Shown in pieces: positions 54,556 to 63,268 of a stretch of DNA of 64,000 nt. The stretch spans positions 434,001-498,000 of the forward strand of contig NZ_SRPF01000002.1 of assembly GCF_004785685.1 (NCBI RefSeq). Reading direction: 5' to 3'. The notes beneath the pieces are model-generated. The model was given only the letters and a program-made list of their open reading frames with translations, was not told the origin of the DNA and did not search any database. This DNA comes from Marinobacter confluentis. Lineage in GTDB: Bacteria > Pseudomonadota > Gammaproteobacteria > Pseudomonadales > Oleiphilaceae. The position numbers and the translations under genes were made by a program. Numbering within the stretch: the first letter of the stretch is position 1; each line of letters begins with the position of its first letter.

Positions 54556-54834
54556 ATGGCACAGGCAACTGCCCGTCATATCCTGGTAGACAGCGAAGCA
54601 AAATGTGAAGAACTGAAAAAAGCCATTGAAGGCGGCGAAGACTTTGCGGAAGTGGCAAAGAAGCACTCATCCTGCCCCTCCGGCCGCAATGGCGGTGACC
54701 TGGGCTCCTTCGGCCCCGGTCAGATGGTGCCGGAATTCGACAAGGTGGTTTTCAGCGGCGACGTTAATACTGTACTTGGCCCGGTGAAAACACAGTTTGG
54801 CTACCACCTGCTGGAGGTGACCAGCCGGAGCTGA
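54556..54834 (+). CDS. ppiC: Parvulin-type peptidyl-prolyl isomerase PpiC
   Basis: 92 aa, a single parvulin domain as in E. coli PpiC. TARHILVDSEAKCEELKKAI, KKHSSCPSGRNGGDLGSFGPGQMVPEFDK (split by the active-site loop) and THFGYHLL-like TQFGYHLLEV are the family marks. It isomerises proline peptide bonds in the cytoplasm. The stop overlaps the start of the VanZ-type gene (TGATG). Confidence 0.93.
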   Translation: MAQATARHILVDSEAKCEELKKAIEGGEDFAEVAKKHSSCPSGRNGGDLGSFGPGQMVPEFDKVVFSGDVNTVLGPVKTQFGYHLLEVTSRS

Positions 54835-55802
54835 TGGGTTTGCCCTCAGTTTTCTCCCGCCGGGGCCGTGCTGTTTTCTGGCTGGCTCTGGCGGGTCTCA
54901 TCTGCCTGTTTCCCCTGTTTTTCATTGGCGGCCCCGGCTGGAGTGGCGGCCCGCTGATCATATCGGCCTGGAACCTCGGCCACCCCCTGTTTTTTGCTCT
55001 GCTCACGCTGGCTGTTCGGCCGTGGCGCTTTTATTCCGGCTGGAAACTCTGGCTGTATGGAACCGCAGCGGTGCTGCTTCTGGGCGCAGGCATCGAACTG
55101 CTGCAGTCCCTGGACACCCGGGACCCGGACACGGGGGACATGTTCCGCAATCTCACCGGCTTCTGGGCGGTCCTGGCGTTACGGCCGCTGGCAAGTTTCC
55201 AGCAATCCGGCAGGTTACAGGTACGGCTGCTTAGACTATTTGCCGCGGCCATGCTGGCCATCGATCTGATCACGGTCAGCCGGGTGGCGCTTCAGCAGGT
55301 TCAGGTCAGCCAGTGGCTACCAAATCTTTATGACTTCCGGCAGGCCAACCCCGGGGAGTTCTGGCGTGGCAACGTAACCACCAATACGGACGGCAGCTGT
55401 GGGCCCCTTCCCGACAACGCATTACACATCGGGCTCACGACCCGGCGCTATTCAGGCGCATCACTGGACAACCTGCCCTCGGACTGGCGGGGGTACCAGG
55501 CCCTGGAGATCCTGCTCTGGAATCCACAGGACTACAGCATACCGCTGACGCTCAGAATCAACGATATGACCCATGAGCAGAACAGTAATGTCTATCAGGA
55601 CCGGTTCAATCGCACTCTGGACATTGCCCCAGGAATCAACCGGATTGAGCAGAGCCTGGCGGAGGTTGCCGTGGCGCCGAGTGGCCGGAAGATGGAAATG
55701 AACGATGTTCGCCGGTTGATGTTTTTCACCTCCAATCTGAACCAGCCCGCCCGCTTGTGTCTCGGTACGCTCAGGCTCAGGAAGACCCCAGAAAGCGAGT
55801 AA
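54834..55802 (+). CDS. VanZ-family membrane protein with C-terminal beta domain
   Basis: 322 aa. Four to five hydrophobic helices occupy residues 10-150, including the VanZ pattern LGAGIELLQSLDTRDPDTGDMFRNLTG. A soluble part of about 160 residues follows (FWRGNVTTNTDGSCG, SDWRGYQALEILLWNP, beta-rich and resembling a carbohydrate-binding fold). VanZ itself gives low-level teicoplanin resistance, but most family members are of unknown role. Co-translated with ppiC; convergent overlap of 26 bp with the DUF2059 gene. Confidence 0.82.
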   Translation: MGLPSVFSRRGRAVFWLALAGLICLFPLFFIGGPGWSGGPLIISAWNLGHPLFFALLTLAVRPWRFYSGWKLWLYGTAAVLLLGAGIELLQSLDTRDPDTGDMFRNLTGFWAVLALRPLASFQQSGRLQVRLLRLFAAAMLAIDLITVSRVALQQVQVSQWLPNLYDFRQANPGEFWRGNVTTNTDGSCGPLPDNALHIGLTTRRYSGASLDNLPSDWRGYQALEILLWNPQDYSIPLTLRINDMTHEQNSNVYQDRFNRTLDIAPGINRIEQSLAEVAVAPSGRKMEMNDVRRLMFFTSNLNQPARLCLGTLRLRKTPESE

Positions 55803-56595
55803 GCTGACGCCCTACGGCTTCCACCGGCTGGGTGATGGAATCCTGGATACTGCCGGTTACCACGCGCGTGAACCTGGCTCCGGCATCGGATTCAAGAAAC
55901 CCGATGTAATCCTTCAGCTCGTCAACGGTCAGATCCTGGTAGGTGTAGAGGTAGGCATCGTAGACCTGCTGGGCGACCATTGCCCGAACCTGATCCCGGT
56001 TGCCTTCAATCATCTGTTTCAGACGGTCAAACCCCGGGCCATTGCTGCCCTGGAAGGCCGATATGGCTGTCGCCAGGCCCAACTGTACGGCTACGGTGGT
56101 GTCTACCGCGCTTTCAGTGGCGCGGGCTGCGCGATCATAGCGGGTGAACAGTGCGGCCCGGTCGCTGCCCTTGAACCTGGCCTGCATATCCGGCGCGCCC
56201 CGCTCAATCCGGGGCCAGACATCCGGGCTTGAAGCCGCGATCTCCGCCTGTGAAACCTTTTGGGCCAATGGCGTCTCATACCAGCGACCCACAGTTTTGA
56301 GCTGATCTTCATTCATCTCAGAGGACAGGTCTGATACCAGTGCCGACTGCATATCCGCTGCCCGGAAGGCATTGCGCACCACTGCGGTGACCGTGGTAAC
56401 CACCATCGGGTCGGACTGCCCGCTCTGCCTCAGCCCCTGACGAACACCCTCGGTCATCATCGCCGGATACTGGGCCACAATATCGTCAACGGGCGAGGCC
56501 TCAAGCACCGACTTTGCCAGTGGACTGGCATGGGCAAAGCCAGGCAGCAACAACAGACAAACTAAAAGCGGTTTAATTTGGGATAGTGCGGGCAT
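55777..56595 (-). CDS. DUF2059 periplasmic protein
   Basis: 272 aa. A signal peptide (PLLVCLLLLPGFAHASP, cut near residue 24) leads into a helical protein with a C-terminal DUF2059-like stretch (YTYQDLTVDELKDYIGFLESDAGARFTRVV). The family is periplasmic and of unknown function. Confidence 0.82.
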   Translation of the reverse strand: MPALSQIKPLLVCLLLLPGFAHASPLAKSVLEASPVDDIVAQYPAMMTEGVRQGLRQSGQSDPMVVTTVTAVVRNAFRAADMQSALVSDLSSEMNEDQLKTVGRWYETPLAQKVSQAEIAASSPDVWPRIERGAPDMQARFKGSDRAALFTRYDRAARATESAVDTTVAVQLGLATAISAFQGSNGPGFDRLKQMIEGNRDQVRAMVAQQVYDAYLYTYQDLTVDELKDYIGFLESDAGARFTRVVTGSIQDSITQPVEAVGRQLTRFLGSS

Positions 56596-56657
56596 GAACT
56601 TAGTATCCTTGGTACGAAAGCCCCGTTATGCCACGAGCCGAGTAACCGACGCAAGAT

Positions 56658-57356
56658 ATGTCCAGACCCAGAAGACGCCAACTGCTGCCCGCAACATGGG
56701 CATCACGCCTGCGATGGTACGGTTTGCCGACCCTGGGGCTGATTATTACCATTCTGGTAACTTTGCGATTCAGCCTGCTGGAGCCGGATCCGCCGGCCAA
56801 CCCGGAGGATATCTGCGAGATTTTTCGCGAACACCCGGTCTGGTATGACTACGCAAAGGATTCACAGGACCAGTGGGGCACTCCGATCGCGACTCAACTG
56901 GCGTTTGTGTATTACGAATCGTCTTTCCGCAGCCATGCCCGACCACCCCGAACGCAGCTCCTGGGCTTTATTCCCTGGCTTCGTCCCACCACTGCGTACG
57001 GCTATGCCCAGGCCCTGGACCCGGCCTGGGGCGAATACCTTCAGGCCAATGGAGGGGGCGTATCGGTGGTGCGCACCAACATGAAGTACGCGCTGGATTT
57101 TGTCGGCTGGTACAACCACCTGACCCGGAAAGAAACTGACATCACGCTGAATCAGCCAAGGGAGCTGTATCTGGCCTACCATGAAGGACGCGCGGGATAC
57201 CGGCGGCAGACCTACCTTGCCAAACCGGCGGTGGTGTCCCTGTCAGAGCGGGTGCAGAACCGCGCCTTCCGTTATGACAACCAGCTGCAGAGCTGCGAGC
57301 AGGAATTCCAGTGCTGGCGCTTCTACCAGTTCTGGCCGTTTTGCGGAGACTGGTAA
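56658..57356 (+). CDS. SLT-domain lytic transglycosylase-like protein
   Basis: 232 aa. One N-terminal membrane helix (YGLPTLGLIITILVTLRF) anchors it. The lysozyme-like domain follows, with the probable catalytic Glu in LAFVYYESSFRSHA and typical TAYGYAQALDPAWGEY and LYLAYHEGRAGYRRQTY stretches. It probably cleaves peptidoglycan glycan strands in the periplasm. It ends 5 bp before the convergent LysR gene. Confidence 0.85.
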   Translation: MSRPRRRQLLPATWASRLRWYGLPTLGLIITILVTLRFSLLEPDPPANPEDICEIFREHPVWYDYAKDSQDQWGTPIATQLAFVYYESSFRSHARPPRTQLLGFIPWLRPTTAYGYAQALDPAWGEYLQANGGGVSVVRTNMKYALDFVGWYNHLTRKETDITLNQPRELYLAYHEGRAGYRRQTYLAKPAVVSLSERVQNRAFRYDNQLQSCEQEFQCWRFYQFWPFCGDW

Positions 57357-57361
57357 GCGGC

Positions 57362-58267
57362 TCAGGCCGTACCTTCAATATGGGGGCCAAGACCCAAAAG
57401 ACGCTGGCCAAGAAATTCCATCACCAGGCGGACCCGGGCCATATGCCGGGTTTCGTTATTGACTATCAGCCACAGGTCCACCCCCTCACCTTCCAGTGGT
57501 GGCGTCAACCGCCTGAGGTCGGTGGTTATATCCCCAAGGTAACAGGGCAAAACGGCCAGACCGACCCCGGCTCTGGCCAGCGAATACATGGATTGCAGGC
57601 TGTTGCACCTCACCAGCGACCGGGTGTTCTTGAGGGACTTGCGATACCAACGCCCCGTCGCGAGATGGCTGAAGCTTTCGTCCGGCAATATCCAGCTGTT
57701 CAGCTCCGGGGCATTGTCCAGATCCATATCCGGATGCCGCTGGCAGTAATCCGGTGAGCCGTAGACCGCGGATTCGATGGTGGCGATCCGGTCGCCTTCC
57801 AGCGTGGCCTGAGGCTTGTTGACCGGGCGCAGGGTCAGGTCCGCATCGCGATGGCTGAGATTGAGCACATCGTTATCGGTCAGTACTTCCAGCTCAATGT
57901 CGGGGTAGGCCTGCAGCAGTTCCGACACCAGCGGGCCGATCAGGGCATTGACCATGACATCCGTTGCCGCCAGCCGGACTTTGCCAACCGGCACTGTATC
58001 TTGCCCAATCAGCTGGCGTTCCAGATTTTCCATGTCAGAAGCCAGCCGATCGGCCTCACGGAAGGCCGTTTCGCCCACGGGCGTGAGGTGCAGCCCTTCG
58101 CGGTCGCGCTCGAAGAACTGAATCCCCATCTGCTCTTCCATCTGGTCCAGCCTGCGGAGCACGGTGGTCTGATGCACACCGAGGATTTCGCCGGCTTTGG
58201 CAAAGGTTCCACCGGTGGCCAGGGCGTGAATATAACGAAGGTAGTCCCAATCCATAAATAACTGCAT
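57362..58267 (-). CDS. LysR-family transcriptional regulator
   Basis: 301 aa. The N-terminal helix-turn-helix (WDYLRYIHALATGGTFAKAG, VHQTTVLRRLDQMEEQMG, FFERDREGLHLTPVG) is followed by a LysR substrate-binding domain from about residue 90. Starts at 58267 or 58255 are equally likely; neither has a strong ribosome-binding site. It diverges from a 63-residue gene (125 bp away), which may be its target. Confidence 0.88.
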   Translation of the reverse strand: MQLFMDWDYLRYIHALATGGTFAKAGEILGVHQTTVLRRLDQMEEQMGIQFFERDREGLHLTPVGETAFREADRLASDMENLERQLIGQDTVPVGKVRLAATDVMVNALIGPLVSELLQAYPDIELEVLTDNDVLNLSHRDADLTLRPVNKPQATLEGDRIATIESAVYGSPDYCQRHPDMDLDNAPELNSWILPDESFSHLATGRWYRKSLKNTRSLVRCNSLQSMYSLARAGVGLAVLPCYLGDITTDLRRLTPPLEGEGVDLWLIVNNETRHMARVRLVMEFLGQRLLGLGPHIEGTA

Positions 58268-58392
58268 ATTTGCAACGTTTGTACGGATTTTAACGTATTC
58301 ACGCTGCAAAAACGAACCCGTAGAATTCATTGCATAGTCAGCTAATCAATTGCGACTCACTATCAACCCACTTATACAAAGGAGGAGGCGCT

Positions 58393-58584
58393 ATGACTCA
58401 AATCCATAACGTATCTCATCACCCGCTGCCGTCCAGCATCCTCCACAACGGAAACGATGTCAGGCGCCAGTACACCCGTGCAGCAGCTCAGAGAGCATTC
58501 CAGGTGATCAGTTACAAAATCGGCTTCCTGAAGAAGCGCGCGGCCGATGTCACCCAGGACTACCAGCCAGGCATGCAGGGCTAA
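58393..58584 (+). CDS. Small hypothetical protein, 63 aa
   Basis: No family recognised. It has a very strong ribosome-binding site (AAAGGAGGAGG, 6 bp upstream) and a strong terminator 26 bp behind, both signs of a real, possibly highly expressed gene. The protein is basic and helical in the C-terminal half (RRQYTRAAAQRAFQVISYK, KKRAADVTQD) with His-rich start. It is divergent from a LysR regulator gene. Confidence 0.65.
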   Translation: MTQIHNVSHHPLPSSILHNGNDVRRQYTRAAAQRAFQVISYKIGFLKKRAADVTQDYQPGMQG

Positions 58585-58610
58585 CGCAGATTCAGCGTTA
58601 CTGAACGAAA

Positions 58611-58650
58611 AACGCCGGAACCCCGATGTATTCGGGGCCCGGCGTTTTTT
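58611..58650 (+). terminator. Rho-independent terminator
   Basis: AACGCCGG (58611-58618) pairs with CCGGCGTT (58639-58646), with an inner CCCCGA/TCGGGG stem (58621-58635), and a run of T follows. It ends the 63-aa gene and lies 18 bp before the stop of the convergent ligase gene. Confidence 0.85.
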
Positions 58651-58667
58651 TATGCCTGTGAAAAGCC

Positions 58668-60350
58668 TCAGAACTCCCAGACCACCTTCTTCTTCTGGGC
58701 GAACCAGTCGTCCATCCTGCGGTTATAGAAATCCTCAAGCACGTTACGCTTGATCTTCATGGTAGGCGTCAGCATCCCGTTTTCCATGGTCCAGGGTTCT
58801 TTCACCACCACCGCAAACGCCAGCTTTTCATGGCCTTCGCACTCCCGGTTTACCGCGTCCAGCTCCTGGGCCAACTCCTTTTCCAGCTCATCACGGCTGC
58901 CACCGGCGTCAAGATCTGCCCTGGCCTCTTCCGATAGCAGAATCATCAGGCACGGCTGGGGCTGATTGGCACCGGCCACACAGACCACTTCCGCCTTGGG
59001 GTGGTTAAAGCGGTTCTCGATGGGCACCGGCACCACGTATTTGCCTTTGGATGTCTTGAACAGGTCTTTGACCCTGCCGGTGATCCGCAGGTAACCCTCG
59101 GCGTCGATCTCCCCCATGTCGCCGGTTTTCAGGAAACCGTCTTCAGTGATGTCTTCCCGGGTTTTCTCTTCGTTCTTGTAATAACCCAGCATCTGGCTGG
59201 GGCTGCGAACCTGCACTTCCTCACCCTCTGCCAGCCGGTGCTCGACACCCGGATTGGTCACACCCACGGTGCCGACTCTGGCCTGGCCCGGACGGTTGGC
59301 GTGGGAATAACCGAAGTTTTCGGACATGCCGTAGACTTCCAGCAGTTCCAGCCCAAGGTTTCGGTACCAGCCAATGATGTCGGCAGACAGGGGCGCGGCG
59401 CCGGTCAGTGCGGCACGGCAATGGTCCAGCCCCAGCTGCTTCAGAACCTTCTTCTTCACCAGTTTGTTCAGTACCGGCAGGTTAAACAGAATCTTCTGCT
59501 TTTTGGGTGGCAGCTTGCTGTTGATGGCCAGATAGAACTTCATCCACAGGCGCGGCACCGAGAAAAACAGCGTCGGTTTGGCCCGCTGGAGATCTTCCTG
59601 GAAGGTATCCAGTGAGTTGGCAAAGTACAGGTGGAAACCGTAGTAGAGCGACTGAGTTTCAACCGCCGCACGTTCAGCCACGTGGGCCAGGGGCAGATAG
59701 GACAGCATCCGTTCTTCATTGGACACCGGGAAGATCTGCTGGAGCCCGTGAGCCGCCGCGATCATGGTGCGGAAGCTGTGCATCACGCCCTTGGGGCGCC
59801 CGGTGCTGCCGGAGGTATAAACAATGGTGGACATGTCATCCGGGTCCGGAAGCTTTGGCTCCGCCGGTTCATTCTGTTCGATGATCTCCACCCATTTTGG
59901 GGTATCGTCCCTGGGCGACATGGGCAGGGAAACAATCGGCAGGTCTGCCGGAATATGGTCCCTGATATCGTTCCAGCCATCGGCTTTGCCGTCCATCTTG
60001 CCCAGGAACAGCAGTTTGGCCTCGCTGTGTTCCAGTATGTAGGCCGCCGTGTCGCCGTTCAGGGTGGGATAAAGTGGTACTGATACATGCCCAGCGGCCC
60101 AGATCGCCAGGTCGCTCAGAATCCAGTGGGCGCTGTTCTTGCCAAGAATGGCGATATTGCTGCGCTCGGGAATACCAAGGCCGTTGAGGTAGGTCGCCAT
60201 ACGCAGCACCTGGTCCGCTGCCTGCTTCCAGGTAATGTCTTCGGTGGAGCCGTCGGAAAATGGTTGGGTCAGATACACTTTGTCCGGTGTTTTTTCCGCC
60301 CAGTAAAATAGGCAGTGGATCGATGTCTGTTTCTGGCTTTCATCGGCCAT
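58668..60350 (-). CDS. AMP-dependent long-chain fatty acyl-CoA ligase-type protein
   Basis: 560 aa ANL-superfamily enzyme. P-loop STIVYTSGSTGRPKGV, A5 motif VYGMSENFGY, FLKTGDMGEIDAEGYLRITGR, and KDLFKTSKGKYVVPVPIE belong to the ACSL branch of ligases. It activates long-chain fatty acids to acyl-CoA, or may act on other acids. ATG with GGAG upstream. The upstream gap to the GST gene carries both promoters. Confidence 0.9.
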   Translation of the reverse strand: MADESQKQTSIHCLFYWAEKTPDKVYLTQPFSDGSTEDITWKQAADQVLRMATYLNGLGIPERSNIAILGKNSAHWILSDLAIWAAGHVSVPLYPTLNGDTAAYILEHSEAKLLFLGKMDGKADGWNDIRDHIPADLPIVSLPMSPRDDTPKWVEIIEQNEPAEPKLPDPDDMSTIVYTSGSTGRPKGVMHSFRTMIAAAHGLQQIFPVSNEERMLSYLPLAHVAERAAVETQSLYYGFHLYFANSLDTFQEDLQRAKPTLFFSVPRLWMKFYLAINSKLPPKKQKILFNLPVLNKLVKKKVLKQLGLDHCRAALTGAAPLSADIIGWYRNLGLELLEVYGMSENFGYSHANRPGQARVGTVGVTNPGVEHRLAEGEEVQVRSPSQMLGYYKNEEKTREDITEDGFLKTGDMGEIDAEGYLRITGRVKDLFKTSKGKYVVPVPIENRFNHPKAEVVCVAGANQPQPCLMILLSEEARADLDAGGSRDELEKELAQELDAVNRECEGHEKLAFAVVVKEPWTMENGMLTPTMKIKRNVLEDFYNRRMDDWFAQKKKVVWEF

Positions 60351-60497
60351 CGAAGGCTCCTTTTTATTTATAATTGAACCGTTTTTTTATTCTGCAAAGA
60401 TAGAACATTGCGAAGCAAAACACACTTTTACGCGTGACAAGGTCGGCAATTAGTCTAGAGTGATTGCCGCTCGTGCCCTGACTCAAAAAGGTATTCC

Positions 60498-61424
60498 ATG
60501 CAGGACCTGATTCTCTATCACTATTCCATGTCGCCCTTCGCCGAGAAAATGCGCGCCATGCTCGGCTATACCGGCATTCCCTGGCAGTCCGTAACGGTTC
60601 GTGAGATGCCACCCCGCAAGGTGCTATCGATTCTTGCCGGTGGTTATCGCAAAGTGCCCGTGGCCCAGATTGGCGCCGATGTGTTCTGCGACACCCGGGT
60701 CATTTCTGATGAGCTGGCCCGCATCAGCGGCCGACCGGAGCTCAGCCTTGACGGCCAGCCTCAGGAGATCCTCGATTTCGTCCGCAAGGCGGACCTGGAG
60801 ATCTTCTTTGCCTGCGTGATGTCCGCCAGCGACAAGAACATGTTGAAGAAGCTGATCAAGGAAACGTCGCTGTGGAATGCCTTTCTGTTCTTGAAAGACC
60901 GAATGGCGATGGGCAAAACATCCCGCGTTCGCACCGCCCGTGGCCCCAAGGCGAAAGCCGTGGTGCTTGAGCATATGGCGGCCATGGAACAGATGCTGAC
61001 CAGCGATTTCCTGTTCAGCGACCAGCCCACCATTGCGGATTTCTCGGCCTATCACGGCCTCTGGTTCGTCACCGAACTGGGGGAAAAGCCGTGGATTGAG
61101 GATTACCCGAAAGTGAAGGACTGGCTGGCGCGCATGAAAGCCTTTGGCCATGGCAGCAGCCAGAAGATAGGGGACAAACAGGGGCTGGATACCGCCAAAG
61201 CCGCCAGCCCGCGCGCCCTGGCATCAGCCAGCGAAGATCCCCTGACCGGCCAGCGGGTGACGGTGGCTCCGGATGACTATGGTCGCGACCCCGTCAAAGG
61301 CACCCTGGTGTTCGCCGACGACCGGCGCATCATCCTGTCCCGCAGTCACAAGCGCGTTGGCGAGGTTCACGTCCATTTCCCCCGCCAGGGATTTACGCTT
61401 GAGGCGGCTGAAGCGAGCCAATAA
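60498..61424 (+). CDS. Glutathione S-transferase family protein
   Basis: 308 aa, longer than a typical GST. The N-terminal thioredoxin-like domain (LILYHYSMSPFAEKMRAML, YRKVPVAQIGADVFCDTRVI) is followed by a helical C-terminal domain to about residue 220 (LFSDQPTIADFSAYHGLWF), then an 80-residue beta-rich extension (VTVAPDDYGRDPVKGTLVF) with no match I recognise. The first active-site position has Ser (YSMSPFAEK). It is divergent from the acyl-CoA ligase. Its end overlaps the DUF5610 gene by 32 bp convergently. Confidence 0.85.
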   Translation: MQDLILYHYSMSPFAEKMRAMLGYTGIPWQSVTVREMPPRKVLSILAGGYRKVPVAQIGADVFCDTRVISDELARISGRPELSLDGQPQEILDFVRKADLEIFFACVMSASDKNMLKKLIKETSLWNAFLFLKDRMAMGKTSRVRTARGPKAKAVVLEHMAAMEQMLTSDFLFSDQPTIADFSAYHGLWFVTELGEKPWIEDYPKVKDWLARMKAFGHGSSQKIGDKQGLDTAKAASPRALASASEDPLTGQRVTVAPDDYGRDPVKGTLVFADDRRIILSRSHKRVGEVHVHFPRQGFTLEAAEASQ

Positions 61425-62625
61425 CGCCGCTTAAAAAATCGTCCATCAGTGATTGCGGGGCCAGCGCCGAGCCATCGGCCCGTCCGCCCTGCCACTGGCG
61501 GATTTCCTGAAGCAGCGATTTCATCAGCCCTTCAAAGGCAGGTTCAGACAGGCCCCGCTCAAACGCTGACTGGGCCAGCCCCTGCAGGTCCCGGGCAAGC
61601 CCGCCCAGGGGCCTGAGCTGGGCATTTTCAGCCGGCTGCGCAGACACGGATTCGTAGGCGGCAGCCGATACGATTCGGGTTGAGGTCAGGCTGAGACTGA
61701 AACTTGCCAGGGCGTCGCCACCCAGATTCAGATCCTGTGCCTTGCGGAAGGCGCCCTGAATATCGCCATCGAAAAACCGCTCAGAAACTTTCCCGACCTT
61801 CTCGAACAGCTTCGCTAGCGCCTGCTGCTCCTCGCTGTTCAGGTCACCCTCAACGCTGAAGGAATAGCGTCCGGAAAAGGCGTCGATGGTGCTCAATTCC
61901 GTGGTGCGGCCATTCTCGCCCGTGGTGGTCTGTCCAGATGCGCCACTGTAGCGCTGCTCGGCCATCTGCACAGTTACCTTGTCGCCTTCTTCGGTGGTCA
62001 CCTCGAAGGAAAATAGCGATTCGACAGCTCGCTCTACCCGATAGCCGGATGAAGTCTCCGGCTGCGCCACAACGGTCCCGCTCTTACCCTCGACAAACTG
62101 GTCACGCAAGCCATCAAGGCCGCTCTGTATCCGGCTGTAGCTGTCGTCAATGTCACTACCAAGCTGGTCATTCATCAGACCCATGGCCTGAATCTGTTCG
62201 CGGGCTTCGGCAAACCCCTGTTCTACTCCGGCCCTGGCGTCTGACAGCAACCCGGCCAGACGTTCCGGATCAGCACCGGCGCGGGCCTCAGCCTGCAGGC
62301 GCTGCTGCACAAACCCCAGAATCCGCTGGGCCACCACTTCCGCCGAAGGCGCTTCAAAGGCGGGCGCGGAAAATCGCCCGGACGCGCTTGCAGGCAGGTT
62401 GCCTAACTGCTGCTCAAGACGCTGGGACAAGCGGGCTTTCAACACATTCATCGCGTCTTCAACAGTGCGGATGTCTGAACCCTGGGACTTCTGAGCTTTT
62501 TGATCGCCGGTCACGCCCTGATTCGCAACGTCGCCGCGACCACGTCCGGGCTGACTGCCAGACGGCGACTCGGTGGTGGACCTTGAAAAGCCGGGCACGT
62601 TAATGGGGGAAACCATGACAATCAT
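61393..62625 (-). CDS. DUF5610-type hypothetical protein
   Basis: 410 aa, no signal peptide or membrane segment. Q-, A- and S-rich N-terminus (probably disordered, residues 1-45), helical DUF5610-like region at about 60-170 (EVVAQRILGFVQQRLQAEARAG), and a beta-rich second half (SLFSFEVTTEEGDKVTVQMAEQRY, ALASFSLSLTSTRIV). The function is unknown. Starts at 62625 and 62616 are equally possible. Composition and length fit related conserved proteins in marine gammaproteobacteria. Confidence 0.75.
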   Translation of the reverse strand: MIVMVSPINVPGFSRSTTESPSGSQPGRGRGDVANQGVTGDQKAQKSQGSDIRTVEDAMNVLKARLSQRLEQQLGNLPASASGRFSAPAFEAPSAEVVAQRILGFVQQRLQAEARAGADPERLAGLLSDARAGVEQGFAEAREQIQAMGLMNDQLGSDIDDSYSRIQSGLDGLRDQFVEGKSGTVVAQPETSSGYRVERAVESLFSFEVTTEEGDKVTVQMAEQRYSGASGQTTTGENGRTTELSTIDAFSGRYSFSVEGDLNSEEQQALAKLFEKVGKVSERFFDGDIQGAFRKAQDLNLGGDALASFSLSLTSTRIVSAAAYESVSAQPAENAQLRPLGGLARDLQGLAQSAFERGLSEPAFEGLMKSLLQEIRQWQGGRADGSALAPQSLMDDFLSGVIGSLQPPQA

Positions 62626-62704
62626 CCTCGATTCCTGAATAAACAGGTTATCGACCGGCACCAGCAGCCCATTAAGAACATTTGGGTATTAGGCCCAAGC
62701 CTTA

Positions 62705-63145
62705 CTAACGACGAAAGCGGGTTTCAAGCACGACAGCGGAATTGGTGCGCTCGACACCCTCAAGATTGCCGATCTGGTCCAGTACGGCGCTCAGTTCCTC
62801 AAGCGACTGGGCCTGAACGATGGCGATCAGATCGTACTCACCGCTGACGGAATACAGCTGGGACACCTGGCTGATAGCTTCCAGAGCCCGGTTGGTGCGG
62901 GCCGTCAGTTTCTGCAGCACCTTGATCGAAACATGGGCTTCTACCTGGCTGGCCGCATATTCACCACCCAGTTCCACTGAATAGCCACGGATAGCGCCGG
63001 AAGCTTCCAGCCTGGCGATGCGATTCTGCACGGTCGAGCGCGACAGGTTCAGCTGCCGCGCCAGATCCGACACGCTGATGCGGGCATTCTGGCGCAGGTG
63101 CAGTAGCAACGTCTGATCCTGGGGACTGAGCCTGTTAGTTTTCAT
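62705..63145 (-). CDS. Lrp/AsnC-family transcriptional regulator
   Basis: 146 aa. Helix-turn-helix ARISVSDLARQLNLSRSTVQNRIARLEASGAI and an AsnC-type effector (RAM) domain (VSIKVLQKL, QLYSVSGEYDLIAIVQAQSLEE). It is divergent from astA, 123 bp away, and is a likely regulator of arginine catabolism and of itself. A start nine bases upstream (63154) is also possible. Confidence 0.9.
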   Translation of the reverse strand: MKTNRLSPQDQTLLLHLRQNARISVSDLARQLNLSRSTVQNRIARLEASGAIRGYSVELGGEYAASQVEAHVSIKVLQKLTARTNRALEAISQVSQLYSVSGEYDLIAIVQAQSLEELSAVLDQIGNLEGVERTNSAVVLETRFRR

Positions 63146-63147
63146 GA

Positions 63148-63212
63148 TTGCCATAATGATAAAAATATCTGTTAATTTGCCATAATTGTAAGTCAATCTA
63201 TCATTTTTATCA
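63148..63212. promoter_or_regulatory. Repeats between lrp-type regulator and astA, candidate operator
   Basis: TTGCCATAAT occurs twice in the same direction (63148-63157 and 63177-63186, 29 bp apart). TGATAAAAAT (63157-63166) is the exact inverse of ATTTTTATCA (63203-63212). The AT-rich cluster, with a further imperfect TGCAATATGGCA copy near 63214-63225, fits Lrp-family binding sites. Confidence 0.5.
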
Positions 63213-63268
63213 CTGCAATATGGCATCAGGCCAGGTCATACTGGGGCAAACCGGAAGAGGATTCCCCC

